Numbered from the stretch's first letter, positions 36,851 through 49,477 are shown. The stretch is DNA of 64,000 nucleotides from Prorocentrum cordatum (GCA_963575745.1 CAUYUJ010018640.1:1-64000); one strand, 5' to 3'. A program made the numbers and translations. Notes: generated by a model from the letters alone, not told the origin.

Positions 36851-39300
36851 ATGATGCGGCGCCGAATAGACATGCCCCCCCCAAAAGGAATTCGCACCCA
36901 AAGCTTGAGGGAAATCTGCACCCATCAGAAAACCTGAATAAGAATCATCACACTACATGGACTCCAGATGTCGCTGAAGAAATCCGAGATTCTGCATGAG
37001 ATCGTGGGCGTCTTCTTGGAGCCTCTTTTCTTCGTGCAATGTTCGCACATGTGGACCTCGGCGACTGGCTAAGATAATGCCTTGTGTGAGGTCATTGTCT
37101 TGGGGAAGGGGTGAGGGGGAGGCGTCGAAGGGGGATGGAGCTCTAACCTACCCCAGCCCAGAGGGCTGGTAGGATTTCCTGGCTCGCCCCTCGCCCGATC
37201 CCTGAGCCGAACAGCGGCGCCCGCGGGGCCAGCCGTGGCGGGCGCGGCCGCGCGCCGTCGCTCCGCTCCGCGCGCGCGCGTAAGCCTGACCGGCATCTTC
37301 CCTCCGCGCATCTGGCGGACGGAAGCTGCAAAGAGTGGAGCCCTTCCGCTGGGGAGGGCGCTGCCGCCGTCCGCCGCCGCCACCGCCGTGCCGTGGCCGT
37401 CACCGCCGTCGGCCGCCGCCGCCAGAGGGAGCCTTCCGCCGGCACGAGTGGTCATGACGGAAAGGGGTCCTTCACTTCAGCCATGGCGTGTAGGGCACAT
37501 GCGCTGAGTAGGAAACCAAAGCCACGCGTGGCATTTGTCCGCCGCTCTACGGTTGATGGAAGATGCCCTTGTGCCCCCTTCTCCTCCTAGGCCCCTCAGT
37601 CCCCGGCGCTCCTCCCTCTTACCCCCGGTCCGGGATCTTCTCGCGGGGGGCCTTGAAGCCGATTTTGCGCGAAATCCTAAGTTTGGGGTTTGATTCCGTT
37701 TCTTGGCCGCTGCTGGTCGGCTCCTGTTTGAGGTGTCAGTGGGCGCAACGGGAGGTGTTACTTCCTCACAGTGACTTGGATGTCCAGGGTCATTAATCCA
37801 AATTCATAGGGCAGTGCGGTAGCTAGGTCAACATGGCGTCTTGTTCTTCTTATCGTGCCCTTCCTTTCGTTTCTCAAATTCGTGCTGTCACAGCCTAGGT
37901 AGCCTCAGCAGGCATCCGTCAAGGCATCTGCGCTTCTGGGGCCAGCGGAGGCGACCGCCACATGCCTCCGAGGTCGGGATCGTAGGGCATGGTCAACCAA
38001 ACGCGTTTCGGGGTCATTCCTCGTGCTTCGGGAATATGTTTTCTTCGTGTGTATCCTTATCGACGACCTGTGCTTGGCATGACCAGCTTGCCCAACTAAG
38101 TGCCCACGAGTTGATTCACGGCTCGTCCGTGCTCATTTGTGCACGATGTGAGCGTGTGTGGCGTTGTGTCGGTTCTTTTTCTGGAGCAGTTCATACTAGT
38201 ACAAGTTTGATTGCGGTTTCGCTGGTGTATGTGATATCTGTTCTCGAGCTCATTTGGCAATGTATTAGCAGAATGATGAGCACGTTTCTTTTCGCTGGTG
38301 GCGATCGATTCGCGACTGGCTGATTATTGAAGGCCGCATGGATTCTGGCGCGCGCAAGGCATATTTATGATGCGTGATGCAGTGTATGTTGTGTCTATGT
38401 CGTTGTCGGGAGGAATGGGTAGCCAGATTCAGAGTACACTGGTCGTGCCAGTATGAGTTCCTCAGGAGATATGAATTGCGCTAGGGTGTTGACCCCTGGC
38501 TTCCGAAGCAGGACCAGAGGGACATGCACCTCACCACAGCGATGGAGTGGCTGCAGTCTGCGGTATCCCAGCATAAGACGCCTTTCAGGCGCCTGGTGCT
38601 GCTGAAACCGAGAATATAAGACCGGTTTCGCACGAGTTGTCGTCGACTCTCGAGGGTCAGTTTTTCGCTGCGGCGTAGTAAGTTCGACCTCTAGATTTGT
38701 GTGGCGCATGGTTTCTACATTAGTTACATGCCGTTTCAAAATGCCCGCAGATGGAAACGAATTGGAAGCGACAGGCTTTGTTGGAAGGCTTCCTGGACGG
38801 CTCGCCAGGGTGGCGAGATCAAGGCTGAAGCAAGTCAAAGGAGTGTCTGGAGCGTGTCCGAGTATCTATAGAGGTGTGCTGCGCCCGTTTCCTGGTGGAG
38901 TCGGATTCGGTTGTTTCGCTGAAATCTTTTGGACCCACGTCGCAGTTCAGGCATGCGTGGCGCTTGCGGGCTACGGGCAAGGGGCGGCCTCCCTTCGTCA
39001 CGACGAACGAGATCGTCGGAGGTTGTCGATGTAGGCTTCTGGGCAGGCTTTTCACCGCCCAAGGTGGCGAACGCCTGAGACCCCTCCCCCCTGAGAGTGC
39101 GGCGTGACGTGAACGCTTCAGTTTTGCATCAAAGCGTTTCGTGCCTCTAGATGGTGCTCGTGACCACCGAGCGGCAGGGGAAGGGAGGCAGCGGGCGAGA
39201 TTGCGCGGTGCCTACCAGCTAGACGGAAGAGGTGGCACTTGTAGGTCCCAGGTGGTTCCCCACCCGACAGGTTGGGGTTGCCATATTTTAAGGGCAGAGC
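36851..39300 (+). other. No gene I can support
   Basis: A GC-rich block at 37140-37450 and ordinary unique-looking sequence from 37550 to 39120. ORFs up to about 160 codons exist but none shows a domain, good composition or a consistent frame. Unrecognised exons with intervening introns cannot be excluded. Confidence 0.4.
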
Positions 39301-39314
39301 TCCCGTCTGCCCAC

Positions 39315-39480
39315 CTTTCATACCGCGGTCGCCAGACCCCACAGGATCCCAGAAATCTCTGAGTATTCCGCTTCGCGTCTTCGACGAATGACGACACCAT
39401 ACCGTGGTCGTCAGACCCCACAGGATCCCAGGATTCTTTGAGTGTCCCGCCTCGTGTCTTCGCCGAATGACGACAGATTG
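39315..39480 (+). repeat. Tandem duplication, about 82 bases
   Basis: CAGACCCCACAGGATCCCAG and the following CGTCTTCG-CGAATGACGACA occur twice about 82 bases apart. Confidence 0.75.
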
Positions 39481-39599
39481 CATACCAGACAGCACCAAGC
39501 TGGGTGCGTCACGGCGTCTCGCCGTCCAGGAGTCACGTCGCATGAGAAGCGAGGCATGGCCAGTCGGCATCAAGCACGCACAAAAATCATGGACGCATA

Positions 39600-40620
39600 C
39601 ACCACAGCAAGTCAACTACGACATAAAGTATCATACCAAGCTATGACATAACGCACCTTAATGTAATTGGCAAACTAGAACACAGCACAGTACCTTATAC
39701 CAGAAAGTCATAACTTAACACGTCATCCCTAAGCATACCGTAACACACCACCACCGTATACACAATAACCTAGTATCGCACACCGTTCTATGACAGAGTG
39801 GACCATAGCAGAGCGTGATATACCGGGATATTCCAGACAATGTCATTGCCAATTCCCCGAGCCACGACAGCAGCGAATCGTATGCGGTACGAATATATAA
39901 CACACTTGCGTATGGTCATCTTAGAACGCAGCATGGCATGACTGTTTGAATGTATCACGCCACCGTATACCATAACATCGCATATCGTAGCCGAGCATCC
40001 AACGACATAGCATCGCACAACATAGCAGAGCCTCTCATACCATGTCATAGCATCGCATGAGACCTCATCATATGACAGACTGGAGACATGGCAGCGTATA
40101 CCATAATTCAACAACATATCACGCATCATGTTTTGTCTACTGCTGCTCCCACTGCGAGACCTCACGTGCTATAACACATTGACTGTACCATACTAGAGCA
40201 GGGGCTTCGTGCGATGACCCTGACCATCACACTGTTTTGGAGATCGCATAGCAAACCACATCATGCCATACCACTGCAAACCATACCATAGTATACCATG
40301 GTAGAGCAGAGCACAGCAGCAGGCGGAATCACATATCATACCACATCCGACTATAGCAAACCATCGTGTGGCAGAGCAGGGCATGCCATTGTATACATCT
40401 CAGAACTTACCAGATTCGTTGTATTGTTTGCTGCCACTACGGTAACGGTTAGAGCATATCTAATTGTGGGCTGACATATTTGAGGAAGGCGTCCCAACAT
40501 AACAGGGCATTTCACAATAACTTGCAACCGACCAGATTCGCATGCAATAAAGGCCGAACATAACAGAGAATACATGGCAGGTACTATAAAATGTGTGACC
40601 ACCGACGGGGAATTACATAG
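39600..40620. repeat. Degenerate CATACCA/CATAGCA repeat field
   Basis: About 1 kb made of short words such as ATACCATA, CATAGCA and CATCGCA without exact periodicity. Base composition is much more AT-rich than the neighbours. Confidence 0.7.
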
Positions 40621-41724
40621 CTGGCCCCGCGTGCCGCGGACGACCGATTAGGATGCAGGAGTGCCTTGATGCGGATTCGCGAGTCTTCGTGGGCTCTCTG
40701 GGGTTGCCGGCCAGCGAAGCAAGAGCGACAGCGTTGGATAAGAATTCCCAGGGCCACATTGCGTCACAGCGAGAAGGAATACAATGCAGCATCGCGTTGT
40801 CATCGGCATGACAACGACGATCACGAAGATGGCGCTGACAATCTCAAGTGACCCGTGCGGAGTGATCGCGTTGTGAGCGGGTCCAAGTCGGAGTAACTCC
40901 ACGGCGATTGTCTATGGGACTGAGTAGTTATCGCATCGTTGTAAATTATAGTATCATACCGCTACGGGGTACGAGCCCATCGGATGCGGACCGCTCCCCG
41001 GCAACAAATCGGTCGCTAAGACTCTACGGGGGGGGGGGCGGAGGTGTCCAAAGTTTGACGTCGTATGGTCAAAGTTATAGTACCCCACGTGTCTGATATT
41101 ATGAAGTACAGGGTACGTGCTAGAACAATCGAGGATATTTTCTCTGGCAGGCAACCTCCTATAATATAGCACATGGTACCAAACGACGAATTAGAACCGC
41201 AGACCGCAACATACATGCACTGTATTTCGATGTCCTGACAGTGCGCATAAGAGTGTAAAGCTGGAGCGCAATCTCCTTCTGCAAGTCCAGTAGTGGAATA
41301 ACAGAGGAGCGAATCGTAGTGCAAACCTGAGCGCAACACCAGAATCTGAATACAACCGAGTGTAGTGTTCCATGTGGAAGAGGTGATGAACCATGTCGCA
41401 CGCAAACGAACAAAACAGACCAGAGCACGCCGTTACCAAGTACATCACATACCGTGATCGAGTGGTTGATTCGTGTATTTGAGAAAGAAGGTGTGCGTAG
41501 CATAACCCGGCAGGCCAGAATGCAAAACGATCTAACAGAAGAGCGTCGGGAACCATAACCTGACACATTCGATTCGACGTTTCCGTGGGGGGCAACAAAA
41601 ACTAACCATCAACGACCGATTCACGGCGTGCTATCAAAGGCGACTTGCGCGCCGAGGTCAGGTTGGCCACAGGAACAAAGAGGCGCCGCAGTAACGCATA
41701 TTTGGCGACAAACGTGGTATGGGG
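40621..41724. other. No gene seen
   Basis: Moderately AT-rich sequence with no repeat structure I can define and no convincing ORF. Confidence 0.4.
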
Positions 41725-43082
41725 TCACGGTTCGCCATTGAGACCAGCGGCTGCAGCAGGCCTCTTCTTCATCTCGGTCGAGTTGTTATCAAGCCACTCG
41801 CTCGCCCTCTTATGCGTCCTTGTTTTGTCGATCTTCGACTTGGCGAATTCCTCCGCCACCTGAATGACGAACCTTCTCGCCGCCTCGGGATCGCAGGCGG
41901 TCGTCTTGAGCTCAAGGCGCTGCGACGTCACTCTTCCCTCCTTCACCCAGGCGATCCATGAGAGGAGATCACTTCGCATGCAACGCCTCACCTCGAACTC
42001 CTTGTCGGACACCGTCTGGGACCACTCGGCCTCGACCAGCATGCGCTTGCCCCCGCTCTCCGTGACGCCGCCCGCCGCGCCGCCCCTCGCCGCGCCGCTC
42101 GCCGTGCCACCAACCAGAGCGTTGTACTGATCCACGTCGTCTTGTCCCTCCACAAGGCTTCCGTGCGCTTGAGGCGATGCTCGAACTGCGCACGGTCGGC
42201 AACAGCCGCGTCTACTCTGCGGGCGAACTCCATCTGGTCGTCGCCGTCGGAGGGCAGCTTGCGCCAAGCCTTCTCGGGACATTACATGGCGGGAGCTGCA
42301 AAGCGCGCCAACTCACATTCAGGCAACAGTACAAAGAATTCCCACGAAACACAAGTCCACACCGTATGAGACACGTGCCTAATTGTGGAGTTTGCGCGCC
42401 CTACATCTCCAGCCACGTTTTGTACCCTGACCTTCATCTCGTCGCTCCACCCGAAGATGTAGCCCGTGCCCTTGGAGATTGCGGCCTTGGCCTTGACCTT
42501 GCCGGCTGGCTTCTTGGCGATGGTGCTCTCGTCCGGCTCGGCCTCGTCCTCCGCTTTCTCCTCTTCCTCATCTTACTCCTCGCCTTTCTCGTCCTCCTTC
42601 TCTTCTTCTTCTGATGTCTCATCTTCTCTAGAGTTCTCGTCATCCTTCGAAGCGTCATCCTCGCTCTCGCCCTCGGTGAAGTGCGAAAGCCACTCGGGCG
42701 GTGTAAGCTTCTCCCCCTTTTCCTTCGCCCGTGTCCTGTGCTTGCGCCAACTCTGGTTGATGTCGCGCAGCATCGCCCTGAACTTCAAGCACATCTCCGA
42801 TGCCCAGTTCGGGAGTGCCGTGGATAGGCGCCAAACCTTCTCCTTGCGGCCCGCATGCGCCTGCATCGCTTGCGTGAGGGTCTCCTTGTCGAAGGGCTCC
42901 TTCTGCACCTGCCTCAGCGCGAGCAACGCAGCCTTATGCTTCAGAACCTCAGCTTTCAGCAGCTTTCCGTTCTGCGTCATCCTATAGTGCACGCAGCTCT
43001 CATGCAAGTTGTCATTGGACGCAGCCTCGATGGGCGAGGGGACCTTCGATGGCGACGGCGACGTAGCTTTCCTGGGCGCCAT
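41725..43082 (-). CDS. Unrecognised lysine/acid-rich protein gene, probably two exons or frameshifted
   Basis: On the minus strand, ATG at 43080-43082 begins MAPRKATSPSPSKVPSP. The first segment (to about 42440) has a helical domain with MTQNGKLLKAEVLKHKAAL and WRLSTALPNWASEMCLKF, then a long Glu/Asp run and a Lys/Ala stretch. A second segment (about 42240-41725) reads FARRVDAAVADRAQFEHRLK and, in a shifted frame, VEAEWSQTVSDKEFEVRRCM, ending near [20 protein letters not shown]. The gap at about 42290-42440 could be an intron. Composition resembles dinoflagellate proteins associated with repeats; no family named. One frameshift near 42150 argues for a pseudogene. Confidence 0.45.
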
Positions 43083-43239
43083 GATCACATGAGCAATGTC
43101 ATCACCAAACACATCCTCGAGCCGTCGCCGCTACGGACAGGACATGTGCCGATGGACATGTGCCGATTGACGGGTCAATCCAGACGAAGCTCAGACGCAA
43201 GAAACTCCGACGTTGCCCAAAACATGTGGCACAGTCATT

Positions 43240-43672
43240 GGGGCTTTCTCGGGCCGTCCTGGCGCCCTTTTGGGCCGTCTTGGGGCTTAAGCCTTCGGCC
43301 GTCTTGGAGCTTTTCTTGGGGCCTATTGGGGCCCTCGGGGGCGTCTTGGGGTCCTCTGGTACAGTTCCATGGCCTTTGGTGGCGCCTTAAGGCTTAAGGG
43401 GCCTTCTTGATGGTCTTTCGGGCCATTTTGGTGGCCTCTTGCGCCGTCCTGGGCCGTCGGAAGCCTCGAACGGCGAGATTCCAACACACACGCAACAACC
43501 TGATGAACATCAACGTGTTTGGCCTCCTCAGGGTCCTTTTTGGGGTCCTTTTGTGCGATCTGGAGCCCTGAGATGATCAGTTGGGGGCCCTGTTGGGCCC
43601 TCTTGGGGCGTCTTGGAGGCCTTCGGCCGTCTTGGGGCTCTCTTGGGGGTCTCCTCGGGCGACGTGGCACAC
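43240..43672 (+). repeat. Dispersed TCTTGGGG-type repeat, block 2
   Basis: GTCTTGGGGC, CTTTTGGGCC and CTCTTGGGGG words repeated throughout; non-coding. Confidence 0.75.
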
Positions 43673-43893
43673 CCTCAATGCAATTCTCGACTCCTAGATG
43701 CAACTCTGGACCCTGACGACACGCGGTAGTTCGCCCAGCCCACCTCGCTGCGCGAGGCAGGCATCGTTTGCGAGTCCTTGCTCGAGCCTGCCACCGTCTC
43801 GACCTGCGTCTCCATGCCAGCGGCCAGCTGCGTGGAAGGCTGCGCCATCGCCCCGAGCGCGAGCACCGCAGTCTCGGCGCGTCCCGGTGGCGC

Positions 43894-43894
<1 letters not shown>

Positions 43895-43933
<39 letters not shown>

Positions 43934-43939
43934 ATACAT

Positions 43940-43992
<53 letters not shown>
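43895..43992. repeat. (TA)n microsatellite
   Basis: Two TA runs around a CATACATATACATACATA core. A shorter TA run lies at about 44918-44934. Confidence 0.9.
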
Positions 43993-44189
43993 CAAGACTG
44001 CAGTGGCGCGTCGCGCCATGCACCTTGGTTTTTGAAGTTTGGTGTGCAGGCGGAAATGACAGGAAGGTCAAGCCGACAATTTAGTTATAATTCCTTGCTG
44101 CCTTTTCTGGCATCGCCGTCATAATAATGTTGTTCGTTGTCCTTCCTCCATGCGTATTTTCCTCATTCTCGCCATGCCCTGGGCATTCT

Positions 44190-44880
44190 CCCCATCCTCC
44201 TCAGCTCTTTTTGCGGAGGCTCCTCCTTGGAGAACCTCTGGGGGCCTCACCAAAGTTCTCAGGCTTTCTTAAAGCCTTCTGGAGGCCTCCTGGGTGTGTT
44301 CGGGGGGCCTCTGGGGCTTCCTAAGGCCAACCTGCCTCTAACCGCGGTTTCCCTGAACGCCCCAGTCACGATTTGGAATCCTTGGGGCCTTGGAGCCTTC
44401 TTGGGCCGCCATGGTGCTCTCTTAGGGCCATTTTGGACTCCTGTTGTGCCGTTTTGGGGCTCTTTTGGACTGCCTGGAAGCCCTTTCGGATGGTTGTGGG
44501 GCGATTCTGGAGCATCCCAGGCGGCTTCGGACGCCTAGGAGACCGCCGTCTCGGAGCGTCGGGAAGCAGAAAAGAGGAGAACCCCAAATGCACCAAAAAC
44601 CTACATAGAATCAATGAATTTTCCCTCTTGGGGCCTTCTTGGGGGTGCTCTTAGAGGCCTCTTGGTACGTTGTGGAGCGATCTTTCGGGGTATGACGGCT
44701 TCTTGGAGCGCTCTTGTGTTGTCTTGGGGGTCTCTGGGACGTCCCCGGTGACCCGCCTGATCGCCCTGGGTGTGCAGCGAAGGCTTGGCAAAACGCCCTG
44801 CGAGGCCCAGGGGGCCGCTTCGAGGCCCGTCCGGAGGGTCCCAAAGCTGCAGATCCCGGGGGTCCGGTTTTAGAGGGGGG
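44190..44880 (+). repeat. Dispersed TCTTGGGG-type repeat, block 3
   Basis: Two adjoining blocks (about 44190-44560 and 44630-44860) separated by a short A-rich stretch. Confidence 0.7.
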
Positions 44881-45174
44881 GGGGGGACGGGTTTTCCCCC
44901 CGCCCGGGCTTATAAACATATATATATATATAGATACACATAAGTATAAGGCTTCGACCCATATGGCTCTGGTCCCCACTCCCCAGCAGCTCGAACGAGG
45001 CCCCCCTGCACCGCGTAGACCTCAAACAATGGATCATGTGGATGTGGTGCAATCCATGTGGTGTAGTCTGTGTGATGTAAAATCCACTCTGCTGAACTTG
45101 AAGTCGTCATCTCCACTGCTCGCGCAAACATCCCACCCACCCACACGCAACTTGGTTTGCAAAGCCTCGTAAGA

Positions 45175-45670
45175 CCGACTACGACGACACCGACGACAAC
45201 GACGACGACGACACCGACGACGTCTCCGACGACTTCGACGCCGACGCCGACGCCGACGACGACGAAGACGACGACGACGACGACGCCAACGAAGACGACG
45301 ACGAGGGAGGAGGAAGGACGACGACGGCGACAACGACGACAACGACGACAACGACGAGGGAGGAGGGAGGACGGCGACGACGCGAACGACGAAGAAGGAG
45401 GAAGGACGGCGACGCCGACGACGACAACGACGAGGGAGGAGGAAGAGACGACGACGACAACGACGACGACGACGACGACGGCGACGAAATAGGAGGGACG
45501 ACGACGAGACGCCGACGACGGACGACGACGACGACGAGGGAGGAGGAGGAAGGACGACCACGGCGACAACGACGACGGAAACGACCACGACGCCAAAGAG
45601 GACGACGACGACGAACACGAGGAAAGACAGAGGACGACGTAGGCGACGACGGCGACGACGCGGGAGGAGG

Positions 45671-45700
<30 letters not shown>
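45175..45700 (+). repeat. GAC/ACG trinucleotide field
   Basis: Imperfect GAC repeats mixed with GAGGGAGGA. The very long Thr- or Arg/Ser-rich translations are artefacts. Confidence 0.85.
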
Positions 45701-45701
<1 letters not shown>

Positions 45702-45714
45702 CAAGAGCGCGCGC

Positions 45715-46190
45715 GCACGCTTTTGTTGAACATGCGTGTTGCGAAACCTTGGGTTTTTGTAAGTTGTTTGGACACACGATTTTGAAATCCTTCCGAAACC
45801 GATTGGTTTTGAAGGTTTTCGGCATACGCGCGCGACGACGCGCGCGTCTGCACTTCGTCCCATTTTTTGCAGAGGATTCTCGCGACGGCACACGCGCAAG
45901 GGCGTTCGACAGATTTCGACATGCGCGCGCGAAGCCCGGTTAACAGCATTTTGTGAAAATCTTGGAAAACCTATGGTTTTCTTGAGATTTCGCAAGAGCT
46001 CGCGCGGAAGCTTTTTTTGCAAATCAGTGTTGTGAAACCCTGTGTTTTTTGTATGTTTTGTTTGGCAAACTCGATTGCGAAATCCTTACGGCACCGACGG
46101 TTTTTGAAGGATTTCGGCATGCGCGCGCGACGACGCGCGCGTGTGCATTTCGTCCCGTTTTTTTGCGGGGGATTCGCGAAAAAGTGCTAT
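45715..46190 (+). repeat. Two diverged tandem units (about 295 bases) each with a CG hairpin
   Basis: Units share GTTGTGAAACC/GTTGCGAAACC, GAAATCCTT, TTTTGAAGG.TTTCGGCAT and TTCGTCCC. Each contains an alternating-CG stem with loop ACGA: 45826-45847 and 46121-46142. Confidence 0.7.
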
Positions 46191-46589
46191 GTTAGAACAA
46201 CAAATGTCACCGCATAGTGTTTTTTACAAGGGAACCTCAGGGGGGGACTGGGATAGTGTAAATTCATATTTCGGATGGACATGTGGTCATAATCAAATAT
46301 GATTTACATACCCGGAAGGGGTGTCGATGACGCCGGGGGGGGGGGGGAGGGGGAGATCCTATTCTGTTTTTAGAAAGGAGAACCTATGTAGTACTAGAAA
46401 TACGTGGTGCAATCTATGTTGTGCAAGCGGACTATAGCCGACAGTACCGCGGCGACGTCGAGGACGGGGAGGGCGGGATGGAGGAGGAGCAGAAGGATGA
46501 AGAGAGATGGCAAGTTTTTTGTTTGGAAGAGGAAAGCGCAATGTCACATGTCCACAAACATACAACAAACGAAGATATAACATAGCCCG

Positions 46590-46790
46590 AACGTGCAAGG
46601 GTCAGCAGGGATCAGATCCCGCGCGCAGGGATCAATTGGATCAGATCCCGCGCGCAGGGATCAATGGGATCAGATCTGCGCGCAGGGATCATATCCGCGC
46701 GCAGGGATCATATCCCCAGCGCAAAAGTAGATCCCCGAGTCGGGTTCAGATCCGGATCTGATCGCATTGATCCCCAAGCAAGGATCAGCG
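46590..46790. repeat. GATC-rich short tandem repeat
   Basis: Four to five units of roughly 20-33 bases containing GATCAGATCC and GCGCGCAGGGATCA. GATC occurs unusually often. Confidence 0.75.
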
Positions 46791-46834
46791 AGAACAGATC
46801 CTAAGACCCTCAGGGTGGTCGATCCTCGCCGCGC

Positions 46835-49477
46835 GTGCCCCAGCGCTGCCAGTCTGGCAGCCCCATCCTCCTCCTCCTCCTCCTCCACCTCCTCCTCCTC
46901 GGGGCTCCTGCGCGCCACGCCGGGCATGGGCAGGGGATCCCGCACCCAGCCTTCTGCTCCTTGCGGACTGGACGGCGGCGACCGCCCCTCCCTGCTCGTC
47001 GGGCTCCCACCTCTTGGCGGGCTGTCCTGCTCGCTGCTCTGCGCCTCCTCGCCCGCGACACTCCTGCCCGCCTCGGACCCACTTTCGCTGGGCGTGCCCA
47101 GCGCGGAGCACTGGCACCTCGGGTGGTCTCGGCCGCGCTCCTCCTCATAAGTGCCCTCGCAGACCATGCCTCCGCACCTCTCGCATCCGCAGCACGCCTC
47201 GCATCCCCAGTCCTGGCAGACCGCGCAGCACAGCGGGCAGGGGAGGGGCCTCGGCGAGCCCAGACTGTCCTCCGGCTCGCTTCCCCCGTGTGCCGCTCGC
47301 AGTCCGGAGCCTCTTTGCCCCCCTGTCCAGGCTCTCTCTGCCCGGAACCGGGAACGGGGCTCGGCGCGCCGGGGCACTCGCGCGCCTGCGGCCTGAGCGC
47401 GGGGGCGCCGACCGCACCGCCACCCTGCGCCCGCGGCCGTCCGACCTCGACCTCCTCCTGCTGCTCTTGACCTCTCCTCGGGCCTCGGGCGCGGGGCTGT
47501 GACCTGGCTCGGCGGGCGCTGCGTTCTCCTGCCGTGCCTGGGTGCCTCTTGCCAGGCTCCAGTAGCTGCGCGCGATCCCCTCGGCGGCTTGGCCCCGCAT
47601 GGAGCGGTCGCGTGGCTGCGCCTGCCTTGGGGGGGGGGCCTTGGGATGCACGTCGAGCTGCCCCCCTACCCCCCCTGGCCATCGCGCCGCCCCTCGCGGC
47701 TGTCGGACCCCGCCCGCGCTACCCCTCCAGTAGCGGCGCGCTCTCCGCGCCTCGAGCCAGCAGCAGCCCCCGGGCGAGGGATCGTGGCTCTCTTCGCGCC
47801 AGCAGCAACCTTCGCGCTCGGGCTCGCGGCGCTCAGCAGGCCCGCGGCCTCCTCGTCCGAGTCAGGTTCCGCCTTGATCCCAGCTGGAGGGGTCCCCGCG
47901 CGCAGCCTGATGACGGGCGCCTCCTTCCTGCGCGTCTTCGGCATTTCTCCCTGCCGCTGGTCCTCCTGCTCGCGCCGCCCTGCTGCAACTGCCAGCTCTG
48001 CCACGACCGCCGCAGCCGCGCGCCTCGCCTCCCTTTCCTCGCGCTTCTGCTGGGCCAGCTCCTCCTTCGACGGCTGCTGGTAGCCATCGGGCGGTGGTCA
48101 CACCTCCTCAGGACTGTTGCCGCCCTATCGTTTCTTCTCGCGGCCGCCGCGGCGCTCGCCCCCTCCAGCGCCCGAGGGCGTTCCACCTCCAGGTGGGTCA
48201 GCAGGGAGGCCGTGCCCATCCTTCTCGCAATGCTTGCCATGGCTGACCCCTCCCACAGCCCACTCCTCGCCAGCGTGCTTGCCCGCGCACTTGTCGCAGC
48301 AGTAGCCCGGGCGCCATCGCTCGCCGGGAGCGCCGTGCTCCAGGTAGGGGCAGCCAGGGGCGGAGCACGGACGCCTGGCTGATGCTGCCGCGGCAACTGG
48401 CTGCCCCTCTGCCGCCGTAGCCGCCGCCGCCGCCGCCGTCTCCTCGGCCGGTGCGGGCCTTCTGGGCGCCCGTCTTCCCCTGTTCTCGTCCTCTGGCGCC
48501 TCGCAAGCCCCGCGCCGGCGTGAGTTGGCCGCTCTTCCGCTGCCCGGCGTGGCGCCCTCCTCCTGGGCGACCGCTCCCGAGCCGTGCTCGGCGCCGCGAG
48601 GCGGCCCGTGCCTCTTGTCCACTCACAAGTGCGGCAGCAGTGCAAGAACCATCCTCCGCTGCGGCATTGGCCCCGCCAGTCGAACGCTCGCAGGCGGCGG
48701 AAACGCCCTCGGCGCAGCGGCTCCGCATCAGGGCCCAGCCTGGCCCCGGTAGAGATGACGTCTGGGAACGGGCCCTCCAGCAGTCCGAGTCTGGGAGTGA
48801 CTTGCTGGCCCCAGGCGCCTGCGAGGCCGTTGCCATTGCTTCGTCCAGGCGCAGCTCCAACTCCATCGGGCTCGGCGGGGGCGGGTCCGCGGGCTCCTTC
48901 GCCGCCCCCGTGCCCGCCCCGACCTCAGTTGCCGGCATTGCCGCCGCTGCCGCACCTCCTTCCCGCGAGCTGGCTGCCCGCGTATGCCGGCGGGAATGCT
49001 CTTCCTCGACTCGCCGCCTCGCGGCCTGCGCCCTCTCCTCGGATTGCTGCTTGACTCGAGCCTCGAGCTGGCTGACAATGGGTGGGATTTCCCTCCCGGG
49101 CCGTAGATGACGCCAGGACCGAGGGTTCCTTCTGGCAGAGCCGGCGCCCAGACTTCAAACGCCCGGTGGAGGCGCCAAGGCGGCGATTTGACCGAGGGCG
49201 CCGTCGGTGCGCGAGGGGGGGCGGTCACTTCTCCGCGGGCTCCGGAAGGTGCCTCGCGCGCGGGTGGCGAGGCGCCCTTCGCCTCTTCGCCCCTCTGCCT
49301 CGCCCTGGGCATCTGGGCGAGGCCCCAGCCGCATGCGGGGCAGCGCTCGTTCCATTGGCCTCCTGGGCGGAGGCAGCGCGTGCACCATCTCTCCCCGCCG
49401 TCGCGCGGGGGCGCCCCTGCTCGTCGCCCGTCCGCCTCCTGCTGACCCGCCGAGCCCTCCAAGCTGCCCGCGCGCAT
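46835..49477 (-). pseudogene. GC-rich Cys/His-rich coding region, minus strand, gag-like or zinc-binding
   Basis: Several overlapping minus-strand frames give protein-like segments in order from right to left: WCTRCLRPGGQWNERCPACG (about 49370-49310; C-x2-C-x11-C-x2-C); PSPMELELRLDEAMATASQA (about 48865-48805); a Cys/His module with CSAPGCPYLEHG, YCCDKCAGKHAGEEW and SHGKHCEKDG (about 48360-48210); EAPVIRLRAGTPPAGIKAEP (about 47920); and CPLCCAVCQDWGCEACCG with CERCGGMVCEG (about 47245-47150). The modules look like zinc-binding sites. Because they lie in different frames, this is either a multi-exon gene with short introns or a decayed gene. Protein family not identified. Confidence 0.4.

Noticed and set aside
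37069-37455. 128-codon minus-strand ORF and overlapping plus-strand ORFs
   Set aside because: GC-rich block open in several frames at once; nothing favours one.
37841-38323. 160-codon plus-strand ORF with hydrophobic C-terminus
   Set aside because: Starts in simple sequence, lacks motif or neighbour support; could be chance.
38580-38605. GCCTTTCAGGC resembling the hairpin core outside the LINE
   Set aside because: Five-base loop, no bulged C and no pairing outer arms.
38395-38838. 147-codon minus-strand ORF
   Set aside because: No recognisable feature; an equally open plus-strand frame overlaps its end.
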